NCBI GenBank assembly: GCA_030848705.1
Contig: CM061245.1
Location: 60,600,006-60,664,005, forward strand
DNA: 64,000 nt
Reading direction: 5' to 3'
DNA from: Heracleum sosnowskyi
Taxonomy: Eukaryota; Streptophyta; Magnoliopsida; Apiales; Apiaceae
In this document: one piece after another, positions 1 to 11,715 of the stretch
Numbering within the stretch: position 1 is the stretch's first letter
Layout: each line of letters starts with the position of its first letter
Notes under the pieces: generated by a model
What the model saw: only the letters and a program-made list of their open reading frames with translations
Databases searched by the model: none
What the model was told of the DNA's origin: nothing
Translations under genes and position numbers: made by a program

Positions 1-165
1 AACTACGAGAAAATATCCACAAAATGGCCCGCTTCAATTTTTCCCTATTTTCCTAGTATTGCTCCCTTTAGAGGTAAACGTAATCGGGCGTCCCTGGTAT
101 CTGCTACGATTCAGGAACGGACAGCCCCAAATGAACTTTTCTGCAATTCTATAAACCCATAGGGT

Positions 166-333
166 GAAACTACGAGAAAATATCCACAAAATGGCCCGCT
201 TCGATTTTTCCCCATTTTCCTTGTATAGCTCCCTTTAGAGGTAAACGTAATCGGGCGTCCCCTGGTATCTGCTACGATTCAGGCACGGACAGCCCCAAAT
301 GAACTTTTCTGCAATTTTATAAAACCATAGGGT
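166..333 (+). repeat. Example full 168-bp monomer (subtype Q)
   Basis: This monomer illustrates the shared layout. A-rich start with two AAAA tracts (177-180, 188-191); a variable GGCCCGCTTCG segment; T tracts (205-209, 215-218); the near-invariant segment 229-255; a CpG at 256-257 that varies between subtypes; a C-run at 259-262 whose length (3 or 4) sets the 167 or 168 bp class; the conserved GGTATCTGCTACGATTCA; a variable GGCACGGACAGCCCC; the conserved AAATGAACTTTT; and a subtype-specific end before the GGGT border. Composition of a typical 168-bp unit is 45 C and 31 G, about 45% GC. Confidence 0.95.
229..255 (+). other. Near-invariant 27-bp core of the monomer (example copy)
   Basis: From CTCCCTTTAGAGG through ACGTAATCGGG the monomers are almost unchanged across the array, whereas flanking segments carry the subtype variants. 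Exceptions are few and mostly inherited within a block: TTTATAGG (39297, 41477, about 44830, 47177), AAAGGTAAT (about 16505, 58740, 61253), AAACCTAAT (16840, 17680, 59075, 61588, 62258), TAGCACCC (38284, 40464, 49515, 50186), and loss of one C in every Y' monomer. It contains a small dyad, TTTA-GAGG-TAAA (234-245). A protein-binding or nucleosome-positioning role is inference only. Confidence 0.6.
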
Positions 334-1339
334 GAAACTACGAGAAAATATCCACAAAATGGTCGGCTTCAATTTTTCCCCATTTTCGTAGTATAGCTCC
401 CTTTAGAGGTAAACGTAATCGGGTGTCCCCTGGTATCTGCTACGATTCAAGCACGGACAGCCCCAAATGAACTTTTCTGCAATTCTATAAACCCATAGGG
501 TCAAACTACGAGAAAATATCCACAGAATGGTCGGCTTCAATTTTTCCCCATTTTCCTAGTATAGCTCCCTTTAGAGGTAAACGTAATCGGGTGTCCCCTG
601 GTATCTGCTACGATTCAGGCCCGAACAGCCCCAAATGAACTTTTCTGCAATTCTATAAACCCATAGGGTGAAACTACGAGAAAATATCCACAAAATGGCC
701 CGCTTCGATTTTTCCCCATTTTCCTTGTATAGCTCCCTTTAGAGGTAAACGTAATCGGGCGTCCCCTGGTATCTGCTACGATTCAGGCACGGACAGCCCC
801 AAATGAACTTTTCTGCAATTCTATAAACCCATAGGGTGAAACTACGAGAAAATATCCACAAAATGGTCGGCTTCGATTTTTCCCCATCTTCCTAGTATAG
901 CTCCCTTTAGAGGTAAACGTAATCGGGCGTCCCCTGGTATCTGCTACGATTCAGGCACGGACAGCCCCAAATGAACTTTTTTGCAGTTCTATAAACCCAT
1001 AGGGTCAAACTACGAGAAAATATCCACAAAATGGCCCGCTTCAATTTTTCCCCATTTTCCTTGGATAGCTCCCTTTAGAGGTAAACGTAATCGGGCATCC
1101 CTGGTATCTGCTACGATTCAGGCACGGACAGTCCCAAATGAACTTTTCTGCAATTCTATAAACCCATAGGGTGAATCTACGAGAAAATATCCACAAAATG
1201 GCCCGCTTCAATTTTTCCCTATTTTCCTAGTATAGCTCCCTTTAGAGGTAAACGTAATCGGGCGTCCCTGGTATCTGCTACGATTCAGGAACGGACAGCC
1301 CCAAATGAACTTTTCTGCAATTCTATAAACCCATAGGGT

Positions 1340-1842
1340 AAAACTACCAGAAAATATCCACAAAATGGCCGCTTCGATTTTTCCCCATTTTCCTTGTATA
1401 GCTCCCTTTAGAGGTAAACGTAATCGGGAGTCCCCTGGTATCTGCTACGATTCAGGCACGGACAACCCCAAATGAACTTTTCTGCAATTCTATAAACCCA
1501 TAGGGTGAAACTACGAGAAAATATCCACAAAATGGCCCGCTTCGATTTTTCCCCGTTTTCCTTGTATAGCTCCCTTTAGAGGTAAACGTAATCGGGCATC
1601 CCCTGGTATCTGCTACGATTCAGGCACGGACAGCCCCAAATGAACTTTTCTTCAATTCTATAAACCCATAGGGTGAAACTACGAGAATATATCCACAAAA
1701 TGGTCGGCTTCGATTTTTCCCCATTTTCCTAGTATAGCTCCCTTTAGAGGTAAACGTAATCGGGCGTCCCCTGGTATCTGCTACGATTCAGGCACGGACA
1801 GCCCCAAATGAACTTTTCTGCAATTCTATAAACCCATAGGGT
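1340..1842 (+). repeat. a9-a10-a11 trimer, first of two tandem copies
   Basis: Three monomers marked by ACTACCAG and GGGAGTCCCC (a9), CCCCGTTTTCC and TCTTCAATTC (a10), and GAGAATATATCC (a11). The segment is 503 bp because a9 here has GGCCGCTTC instead of GGCCCGCTTC. The next 504 bp repeat it in order. Confidence 0.9.
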
Positions 1843-2346
1843 AAAACTACCAGAAAATATCCACAAAATGGCCCGCTTCGATTTTTCCCCATTTTCCTTG
1901 TATAGCTCCCTTTAGAGGTAAACGTAATCGGGAGTCCCCTGGTATCTGCTACGATTCAGGCACGGACAACCCCAAATGAACTTTTCTGCAATTCTATAAA
2001 CCCATAGGGTGAAACTACGAGAAAATATCCACAAAATGGCCCGCTTCGATTTTTCCCCGTTTTCCTTGTATAGCTCCCTTTAGAGGTAAACGTAATCGGG
2101 CATCCCCTGGTATCTGCTACGATTCAGGCACGGACAGCCCCAAATGAACTTTTCTTCAATTCTATAAACCCATAGGGTGAAACTACGAGAATATATCCAC
2201 AAAATGGTCGGCTTCGATTTTTCCCCATTTTCCTAGTATAGCTCCCTTTAGAGGTAAACGTAATCGGGCGTCCCCTGGTATCTGCTACGATTCAGGCACG
2301 GACAGCCCCAAATGAACTTTTCTGCAGTTCTATAAACCCATAGGGT
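1843..2346 (+). repeat. a9-a10-a11 trimer, second tandem copy
   Basis: Repeats the preceding 503 bp with the missing C restored. Its last monomer ends CTGCAGTTC, as a11 does in copies 2 and 3, while the first trimer's a11 ends CTGCAATTC. So the second trimer matches the standard unit end, and the first carries the extra variants. Confidence 0.88.
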
Positions 2347-4191
2347 AAAACTACGAGAAAATATCCACAAAATGGCCCGCTTCAATTTTTCCCTATTTTC
2401 CTAGTATGGCTCCCTTTAGAGGTAAACGTAATCGGGCGTCCCTGGTATCTGCTACGATTCAGGAACGGACAGCCCCAAATGAACTTTTCTGCAATTCTAT
2501 AAACCCATAGGGTGAAACTACGAGAAAATATCCACAAAATGGCCCGCTTCAATTTTTCCCCATTTTCCTTGTATAGCTCCCTTTAGAGGTAAACGTAATC
2601 GGGCGTCCCCTGGTATCTGCTACGATTCAGGCACGGACAGCCCCAAATGAACTTTTCTGCAATTTTATAAAACCATAGGGTGAAACTACGAGAAAATATC
2701 CACAAAATGGTCGGCTTCAATTTTTCCCCATTTTCGTAGTATAGCTCCCTTTAGAGGTAAACGTAATCGGGTGTCCCCTGGTATCTGCTACGATTCAAGC
2801 ACGGACAGCCCCAAATGAACTTTTCTGCAATTCTATAAACCCATAGGGTCAAACTACGAGAAAATATCCACAGAATGGTCGGCTTCAATTTTTCCCCATT
2901 TTCCTAGTATAGCTCCCTTTAGAGGTAAACGTAATCGGGTGTCCCCTGGTATCTGCTACGATTCAGGCCCGAACAGCCCCAAATGAACTTTTCTGCAATT
3001 CTATAAACCCATAGGGTGAAACTACGAGAAAATATCCACAAAATGGCCCGCTTCGATTTTTCCCCATTTTCCTTGTATAGCTCCCTTTAGAGGTAAACGT
3101 AATCGGGCGTCCCCTGGTATCTGCTACGATTCAGGCACGGACAGCCCCAAATGAACTTTTCTGCAATTCTATAAACCCATAGGGTGAAACTACGAGAAAA
3201 TATCCACAAAATGGTCGGCTTCGATTTTTCCCCATCTTCCTAGTATAGCTCCCTTTAGAGGTAAACGTAATCGGGCGTCCCCTGGTATCTGCTACGATTC
3301 AGGCACGGACAGCCCCAAATGAACTTTTTTGCAGTTCTATAAACCCATAGGGTCAAACTACGAGAAAATATCCACAAAATGGCCCGCTTCAATTTTTCCC
3401 CATTTTCCTTGGATAGCTCCCTTTAGAGGTAAACGTAATCGGGCATCCCTGGTATCTGCTACGATTCAGGCACGGACAGTCCCAAATGAACTTTTCTGCA
3501 ATTCTATAAACCCATAGGGTGAATCTACGAGAAAATATCCACAAAATGGCCCGCTTCAATTTTTCCCTATTTTCCTAGTATAGCTCCCTTTAGAGGTAAA
3601 CGTAATCGGGCGTCCCTGGTATCTGCTACGATTCAGGAACGGACAGCCCCAAATGAACTTTTCTGCAATTCTATAAACCCATAGGGTAAAACTACCAGAA
3701 AATATCCACAAAATGGCCCGCTTCGATTTTTCCCCATTTTCCTTGTATAGCTCCCTTTAGAGGTAAACGTAATCGGGAGTCCCCTGGTATCTGCTACGAT
3801 TCAGGCACGGACAACCCCAAATGAACTTTTCTGCAATTCTATAAACCCATAGGGTGAAACTACGAGAAAATATCCACAAAATGGCCCGCTTCGATTTTTC
3901 CCCGTTTTCCTTGTATAGCTCCCTTTAGAGGTAAACGTAATCGGGCATCCCCTGGTATCTGCTACGATTCAGGCACGGACAGCCCCAAATGAACTTTTCT
4001 TCAATTCTATAAACCCATAGGGTGAAACTACGAGAATATATCCACAAAATGGTCGGCTTCGATTTTTCCCCATTTTCCTAGTATAGCTCCTTTTAGAGGT
4101 AAACGTAATCGGGCGTCCCCTGGTATCTGCTACGATTCAGGCACGGGCAGCCCCAAATGAACTTTTCTGCAGTTCTATAAACCCATAGGGT
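2347..4191 (+). repeat. Block A copy 2: 11-mer HOR, 1845 bp
   Basis: Three 167-bp and eight 168-bp monomers give exactly 1845 bp. Private variants: the Q monomer has CTTCAATTTTT near 2540 where the other copies have CTTCGATTTTT, and a11 has GCACGGGCAG near 4147. It shares CTCCTTTTAGAGG near 4090 with copy 3 but not copy 1, so copies 2 and 3 are closest relatives. Confidence 0.92.
3688..4191 (+). repeat. Reference a9, a10, a11 monomers
   Basis: Clean examples of the trimer at 3688-3855, 3856-4023 and 4024-4191. The a9 form has ACTACCAG, GGGAGTCCCC and GACAACCCC; a10 has CCCCGTTTTCC and CATCCCC; a11 has TCGGCTTCGA and ends CTGCAGTTC. The trimer or parts of it recur near 17097, 20622 and 34875, far from block A. 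Confidence 0.85.
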
Positions 4192-6036
4192 AAAACTACG
4201 AGAAAATATCCACAAAATGGCCCGCTTCAATTTTTCCCTATTTTCCTAGTATGGCTCCCTTTAGAGGTAAACGTAATCGGGCGTCCCTGGTATCTGCTAC
4301 GATTCAGGAACGGACAGCCCCAAATGAACTTTTCTGCAATTCTATAAACCCATAGGGTGAAACTACGAGAAAATATCCACAAAATGGCCCGCTTCGATTT
4401 TTCCCCATTTTCCTTGTATAGCTCCCTTTAGAGGTAAACGTAATCGGGCGTCCCCTGGTATCTGCTACGATTCAGGCACGGACAGCCCCAAATGAACTTT
4501 TCTGCAATTTTATAAAACCATAGGGTGAAACTACGAGAAAATATCCACAAAATGGTCGGCTTCAATTTTTCCCCATTTTCGTAGTATAGCTCCCTTTAGA
4601 GGTAAACGTAATCGGGTGTCCCCTGGTATCTGCTACGATTCAAGCACGGACAGCCCCAAATGAACTTTTCTGCAATTCTATAAACCCATAGGGTCAAACT
4701 ACGAGAAAATATCCACAGAATGGTCGGCTTCAATTTTTCCCCATTTTCCTAGTATAGCTCCCTTTAGAGGTAAACGTAATCGGGTGTCCCCTGGTATCTG
4801 CTACGATTCAGGCCCGAACAGCCCCAAATGAACTTTTCTGCAATTCTATAAACCCATAGGGTGAAACTACGAGAAAATATCCACAAAATGGCCCGCTTCG
4901 ATTTTTCCCCATTTTCCTTGTATAGCTCCCTTTAGAGGTAAACGTAATCGGGCGTCCCCTGGTATCTGCTACGATTCAGGCACGGACAGCCCCAAATGAA
5001 CTTTTCTGCAATTCTATAAACCCATAGGGTGAAACTACGAGAAAATATCCACAAAATGGTCGGCTTCGATTTTTCCCCATCTTCCTAGTATAGCTCCCTT
5101 TAGAGGTAAACGTAATCGGGCGTCCCCTGGTATCTGCTACGATTCAGGCACGGACAGCCCCAAATGAACTTTTTTGCAGTTCTATAAACCCATAGGGTCA
5201 AACTACGAGAAAATATCCACAAAATGGCCCGCTTCAATTTTTCCCCATTTTCCTTGGATAGCTCCCTTTAGAGGTAAACGTAATCGGGCATCCCTGGTAT
5301 CTGCTACGATTCAGGCACGGACAGTCCCAAATGAACTTTTCTGCAATTCTATAAACCCATAGGGTGAATCTACGAGAAAATATCCACAAAATGGCCCGCT
5401 TCAATTTTTCCCTATTTTCCTAGTATAGCTCCCTTTAGAGGTAAACGTAATCGGGCGTCCCTGGTATCTGCTACGATTCAGGAACGGACAGCCCCAAATG
5501 AACTTTTCTGCAATTCTATAAACCCATAGGGTAAAACTACCAGAAAATATCCACAAAATGGCCCGCTTCGATTTTTCCCCATTTTCCTTGTATAGCTCCC
5601 TTTAGAGGTAAACGTAATCGGGAGTCCCCTGGTATCTGCTACGATTCAGGCACGGACAACCCCAAATGAACTTTTCTGCAATTCTATAAACCCATAGGGT
5701 GAAACTACGAGAAAATATCCACAAAATGGCCCGCTTCGATTTTTCCCCGTTTTCCTTGTATAGCTCCCTTTAGAGGTAAACGTAATCGGGCATCCCCTGG
5801 TATCTGCTACGATTCAGGCACGGACAGCCCCAAATGAACTTTTCTTCAATTCTATAAACCCATAGGGTGAAACTACGAGAATATATCCACAAAATGGTCG
5901 GCTTCGATTTTTCCCCATTTTCCTAGTATAGCTCCTTTTAGAGGTAAACGTAATCGGGCGTCCCCTGGTATCTGCTACGATTCAGGCACGGACAGCCCCA
6001 AATGAACTTTTCTGCAGTTCTATAAACCCATAGGGT
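4192..6036 (+). repeat. Block A copy 3: 11-mer HOR, 1845 bp
   Basis: Same order and length as copy 2, with only a few substitutions seen by eye, including CTTCGATTTTT in Q and GCACGGACAG in a11. Confidence 0.92.
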
Positions 6037-6707
6037 AAAACTACGAGAAAATATCCACAAAATGGCCCGCTTCAATTTTTCCCTATTTTCCTAGTATGGC
6101 TCCCTTTAGAGGTAAACGTAATCGGGCGTCCCTGGTATCTGCTACGATTCAGGAACGGACAGCCCCAAATGAACTTTTCTGCAATTCTATAAACCCATAG
6201 GGTGAAACTACGAGAAAATATCCACAAAATGGCCCGCTTCGATTTTTCCCCATTTTCCTTGTATAGCTCCCTTTAGAGGTAAACGTAATCGGGCGTCCCC
6301 TGGTATCTGCTACGATTCAGGCACGGACAGCCCCAAATGAACTTTTCTGCAATTTTATAAAACCATAGGGTGAAACTACGAGAAAATATCCACAAAATGG
6401 TCGGCTTCAATTTTTCCCCATTTTCGTAGTATAGCTCCCTTTAGAGGTAAACGTAATCGGGTGTCCCCTGGTATCTGCTACGATTCAAGCACGGACAGCC
6501 CCAAATGAACTTTTCTGCAATTCTATAAACCCATAGGGTCAAACTACGAGAAAATATCCACAGAATGGTCGGCTTCAATTTTTCCCCATTTTCCTAGTAT
6601 AGCTCCCTTTAGAGGTAAACGTAATCGGGTGTCCCCTGGTATCTGCTACGATTCAGGCCCGAACAGCCCCAAATGAACTTTTCTGCAATTCTATAAACCC
6701 ATAGGGT
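6037..6707 (+). repeat. Block A copy 4: truncated after four monomers
   Basis: The first four monomers (Z-like, Q, R, S) follow copy 3, including the private GGCCCGAACAG of S at 6657, exactly 1845 bp after its counterpart. The fifth monomer switches from the GGCCCGCTTCG type to a T monomer (TCGGCTTCGA, AGGAACGG), so the 11-mer register ends here. Confidence 0.85.
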
Positions 6708-7714
6708 GAAACTACGAGAAAATATCCACAAAATGGTCGGCTTCGATTTTTCCCCATTTTCCTAGTATAGCTCCCTTTAGAGGTAAACGTAATCGGGCGT
6801 CCCTGGTATCTGCTACGATTCAGGAACGGACAGCCCCAAATGAACTTTTCTGCAATTCTATAAACCCATAGGGTGAAACTACGAGAAAATATCCACAAAA
6901 TGGCCCGCTTCGATTTTTCCCCATTTTCCTTGTATAGCTCCCTTTAGAGGTAAACGTAATCGGGCGTCCCCTGGTATCTGCTACGATTCAGGCACGGACA
7001 GCCCCAAATGAACTTTTCTGCAATTTTATAAAACCATAGGGTGAAACTACGAGAAAATATCCACAAAATGGTCGGCTTCAATTTTTCCCCATTTTCCTAG
7101 TATAGCTCCCTTTAGAGGTAAACGTAATCGGGTGTCCCCTGGTATCTGCTACGATTCAGGCACGGACAGCCCCAAATGAACTTTTCTGCAATTCTATAAA
7201 CCCATAGGGTCAAACTACGAGAAAATATCCACAAAATGGTCGGCTTCAATTTTTCCCCATTTTCCTAGTATAGCTCCCTTTGGAGGTAAACGTAATCGGG
7301 TGTCCCCTGGTATCTGCTACGATTCAGGCACGAACAGCCCCAAATGAACTTTTCTCCAATTCTATAAACCCATAGGGTGAAACTACGAGAAAATATCCAC
7401 AAAATGGTCGGCTTCAATTTTTCCCCATTTTCCTAGTATAGCTCCCTTTAGAGGTAAACGTAATCGGGTGTCCCCTGGTATCTGCTACGATTCAGGCACG
7501 GACAGCCCCAAATGAACTTTTATGCAATTCTATAAACCCATGGGGTCAAACTACGAGAAAATATCCACAAAATGGTCGGCTTCAATTTTTCCCCATTTTC
7601 CTAGTATAGCTCCCTTTAGAGGTAAACGTAATCGGGCATCCCCTGGTATCTGCTACGATTCAGGCACGGACAGCCCCAAATGAACTTTTCTGCAGTTCTA
7701 TAAACCCATAGGGT

Positions 7715-8700
7715 GAAACTACGAGAAAATATCCACAAAATGGCCCGCTTCGATTTTTCCCCATTTTCCTTGTATAGCTCCCTTTAGAGGTAAACGTAAT
7801 CGGGCGTCCCCTGGTATCTGCTACGATTCAGGCACGGACAGCCCCAAATGAACTTTTCTGCAGTTCTATAAACCCATAGGGTAAAACTACGAGAAAATAT
7901 CCACAAAATGGCCCGCTTCAATTTTTCCCCATTTTCCTAGGATAGCTCCCTTTAGAGGTAAACGTAATCGGGCATCCCTGGTATCTGCTACGATTCAGGC
8001 ACGGACAGTCCCAAATGAACTTTTCTGCAATTCTATAAACCCATAGGGTGAATCTACGAGAAAATATCCACAAAATGGTCGGCTTCAATTTTTCCCTATT
8101 TTCCTAGTATAGCTCCCTTTAGAGGTAAACGTAATCGGGCGTCCCTGGTATCTGCTACGATTCAGGCACGAACAGCCCCAAATGAACTTTTCTCAAATTC
8201 TATAAACCCATAGGGTGAAACTACGAGAAAATATCCACAAAATGGTCGGCTTCAATTTTTCCCCATTTTCCTAGTATAGCTCCCTTTAGAGGTAAACGTA
8301 ATCGGGCGTCCCCTGGTATCTGCTACGATTCAGGCACGGACAGCCCCAAATGAACTTTTATGCAATTCTATAAACCCATAGGGTCAAACTACGAGAAAAT
8401 ATCCACAAAATGGTCGGCTTCAATTTTTCCCCATTTTCCTAGTATAGCTCCCTTTAGAGGTAAACGTAATCGGGCATCCCCTGGTATCTGCTACGATTCA
8501 GGCACGGACAGCCCCAAATGAACTTTTCTGCAGTTCTATAAACCCATAGGGTAAAACTACGAGAAAATATCCACAAAATGGCCCGCTTCAATTTTTCCCC
8601 ATTTTCCTTGGATAGCTCCCTTTAGAGGTAAACGTAATCGGGCATCCCTGGTATCTGCTACGATTCAGGCACGGACAGTCCCAAATGAACTTTTCTGCAA
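7715..8700 (+). repeat. Six-monomer segment, copy 1 of a dispersed duplication
   Basis: Matches 10730-11715 in register at an offset of 3015 bp (18 monomers). The shared rare variant is CCTAGGATAG at 7936 and 10951; TATGCAATTC follows in the same monomer of both. One difference seen: CTCAAATTC near 8192 versus CTCCAATTC near 11209. The match breaks near 8700, where this copy ends AATTTTATAAAACC. Confidence 0.8.
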
Positions 8701-10729
8701 TTTTATAAAACCATAGGGTGAAACTACGAGAAAATATCCACAAAATGGTCGGCTTCAATTTTTCCCCATTTTCCTAGTATAGCTCCCTTTAGAGGTAAAC
8801 GTAATCGGGTGTCCCCTGGTATCTGCTACGATTCAGGCACGGACAGCCCCAAATGAACTTTTCTGCAATTCTATAAACCCATAGGGTCAAACTACGAGAA
8901 AATATCCACAAAATGGTCGGCTTCAATTTTTCCCCATTTTCTTAGTATAGCTCCCTTTAGAGGTAAACGTAATCGGGTGTCCCCTGGTATCTGCTACGAT
9001 TCAGGCACGAACAGCCCCAAATGAACTTTTCTCCAATTCTATAAACCCATAGGGTGAAACTACGAGAAAATATCCACAAAATGGTCGGCTTCAATTTTTC
9101 CCCATTTTCCTAGTATAGCTCCCTTTAGAGGTAAACGTAATCGGGTGTCCCCTGGTATCTGCTACGATTCAGGCACGGACAGCCCCAAATGAACTTTTCT
9201 GCAATTCTATAAACCCATGGGGTCAAACTACGAGAAAATATTCACAAAATGGTCGGCTTCAATTTTTCCCCATTTTCCTAGTATAGGTCCCTTTAGAGGT
9301 AAACGTAATCGGGCATCCCCTGGTATCTGCTACGATTCAGGCACGGACAGCCCCAAATGAACTTTTCTGCAGTTCTATAAACCCATAGGGTAAAACTACG
9401 AGAAAATATCCACAAAATGGCCCGCTTCAATTTTTCCCCATTTTCCTTGGATAGCTCCCTTTAGAGGTAAACGTAATCGGGCATCCCTGGTATCTGCTAC
9501 GATTCAGGCACGGACAGTCCCAAATGAACTTTTCTGCAATTCTATAAACCCATAGGGTGAATCTACGAGAAAATATCCACAAAATGGCCGGCTTCAATTT
9601 TTCCCTATTTTCCTAGTATAGCTCCCTTTAGAGGTAAACGTAATCGGGCGTCCCTGGTATCTGCTACGATTCAGGAACGGACAGCCCCAAATGAACTTTT
9701 CTGCAATTCTATAAACCCATGGGGTCAAACTACGAGAAAATATCCACAAAATGGTCGGCTTCAATTTTTCCCCATTTTCCTAGTATAGGTCCCTTTAGAG
9801 GTAAACGTAATCGGGCATCCCCTGGTATCTGCTACGATTCAGGCACGGACAGCCCCAAATGAACTTTTATGCAATTCTATAAACCCATAGGGTCAAACTA
9901 CGAGAAAATATCCACAAAATGGTCGGCTTCGATTTTTCCCCATTTTCCTAGTATAGCTCCCTTTAGAGGTAAACGTAATCGGGCGTCCCTGGTATCTGCT
10001 ACGATTCAGGCACGGACAGCCCCAAATGAACTTTTCTGCAGTTCTATAAACCCATAGGGTAAAACTACGAGAAAATATCCACAAAATGGCCCGCTTCAAT
10101 TTTTCCCCATTTTCCTTGGATAGCTCCCTTTAGAGGTAAACGTAATCGGGCATCCCTGGTATCTGCTACGATTCAGGCACGGACAGTCCCAAATGAACTT
10201 TTCTGCAATTCTATAAACCCATAGGGTGAATCTACGAGAAAATATCCACAAAATGGCCCGCTTCAATTTTTCCCTATTTTCCTAGTATAGCTCCCTTTAG
10301 AGGTAAACGTAATCGGGCGTCCCTGGTATCTGCTACGATTCAGGAACGGACAGCCCCAAATGAACTTTTCTGCAATTCTATAAACCCATAGGGTGAAACT
10401 ACGAGAAAATATCCACAAAATGGCCCGCTTCGATTTTTCCCCATTTTCCTTGTATAGCTCCCTTTAGAGGTAAACGTAATCGGGCGTCCCCTGGTATCTG
10501 CTACGATTCAGGCACGGACAGTCCCAAATGAACTTTTCTGCAATTCTATAAACCCATAGGGTGAAACTACGAGAAAATATCCACAAAATGGTCGGCTTCG
10601 ATTTTTCCCCATTTTCCTAGTATAGCTCCCTTTAGAGGTAAACGTAATCGGGCGTCCCTGGTATCTGCTACGATTCAGGAACGGACAGCCCCAAATGAAC
10701 TTTTCTGCAATTCTATAAACCCATAGGGT

Positions 10730-11715
10730 GAAACTACGAGAAAATATCCACAAAATGGCCCGCTTCGATTTTTCCCCATTTTCCTTGTATAGCTCCCTTT
10801 AGAGGTAAACGTAATCGGGCGTCCCCTGGTATCTGCTACGATTCAGGCACGGACAGCCCCAAATGAACTTTTCTGCAGTTCTATAAACCCATAGGGTAAA
10901 ACTACGAGAAAATATCCACAAAATGGCCCGCTTCAATTTTTCCCCATTTTCCTAGGATAGCTCCCTTTAGAGGTAAACGTAATCGGGCATCCCTGGTATC
11001 TGCTACGATTCAGGCACGGACAGTCCCAAATGAACTTTTCTGCAATTCTATAAACCCATAGGGTGAATCTACGAGAAAATATCCACAAAATGGTCGGCTT
11101 CAATTTTTCCCTATTTTCCTAGTATAGCTCCCTTTAGAGGTAAACGTAATCGGGCGTCCCTGGTATCTGCTACGATTCAGGCACGAACAGCCCCAAATGA
11201 ACTTTTCTCCAATTCTATAAACCCATAGGGTGAAACTACGAGAAAATATCCACAAAATGGTCGGCTTCAATTTTTCCCCATTTTCCTAGTATAGCTCCCT
11301 TTAGAGGTAAACGTAATCGGGCGTCCCCTGGTATCTGCTACGATTCAGGCACGGACAGCCCCAAATGAACTTTTATGCAATTCTATAAACCCATAGGGTC
11401 AAACTACGAGAAAATATCCACAAAATGGTCGGCTTCAATTTTTCCCCATTTTCCTAGTATAGCTCCCTTTAGAGGTAAACGTAATCGGGCATCCCCTGGT
11501 ATCTGCTACGATTCAGGCACGGACAGCCCCAAATGAACTTTTCTGCAGTTCTATAAACCCATAGGGTAAAACTACGAGAAAATATCCACAAAATGGCCCG
11601 CTTCAATTTTTCCCCATTTTCCTTGGATAGCTCCCTTTAGAGGTAAACGTAATCGGGCATCCCTGGTATCTGCTACGATTCAGGCACGGACAGTCCCAAA
11701 TGAACTTTTCTGCAA
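10730..11715 (+). repeat. Six-monomer segment, copy 2 of a dispersed duplication
   Basis: Partner of 7715-8700. It continues into a GAATCTACG (Z) monomer where the first copy enters a U monomer, so the breakpoint is near 11715. Confidence 0.8.

Larger units (their letters stand above)
1..2346 (+). repeat. Block A copy 1: 11-mer HOR enlarged to 14 monomers
   Basis: Order is Z-like, Q, R, S (with GGCCCGAACAG), a Q-like monomer, a TCGGCTTCGA monomer with TTTTTTGCAGTTC, Y-like, Z, a9, a10, a11, a9, a10, a11. Its first monomer lacks two bases at the window edge. It differs from copies 2 and 3 by the extra a9-a10-a11 trimer: the same landmark recurs 2348 bp later here and 1845 bp later in the next copy, a difference of 503 bp. 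The first monomer has TAGTATTGC where the other copies have TAGTATGGC. Confidence 0.9.

Noticed and set aside
229..256. CENP-B box in the core (pattern TTCG-4N-A-2N-CGGG)
   Set aside because: The A-2N-CGGG half is matched by AATCGGG, but the four bases that should read TTCG are GTAA. The reverse strand and the GCTTCGATTTT site also fail.
271..290. Pol III B-box or tRNA remnant at TACGATTCAGGC
   Set aside because: Resembles GGTTCRANNCC only in GATTC; no A box at a suitable distance and no cloverleaf could be drawn.
981..1169. 62-codon plus-strand open frame at 981, 3329, 5174 and 9869
   Set aside because: Same reasoning: the start codon comes from a variant near a monomer end (ATGAAC... or ATGCAA...), and the frame is read through ordinary satellite monomers. 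The recurrence reflects the HOR, not a gene.
6653..6898. Recurring 81-codon open frame on the minus strand (also 66- and 86-codon forms), dozens of copies
   Set aside because: It lies wholly within the satellite and runs through monomer borders only because 168 is divisible by 3. It appears where a 168-bp end meets a T- or K-type neighbour and breaks with any other order. No ribosome or initiation context and no recognisable domain.
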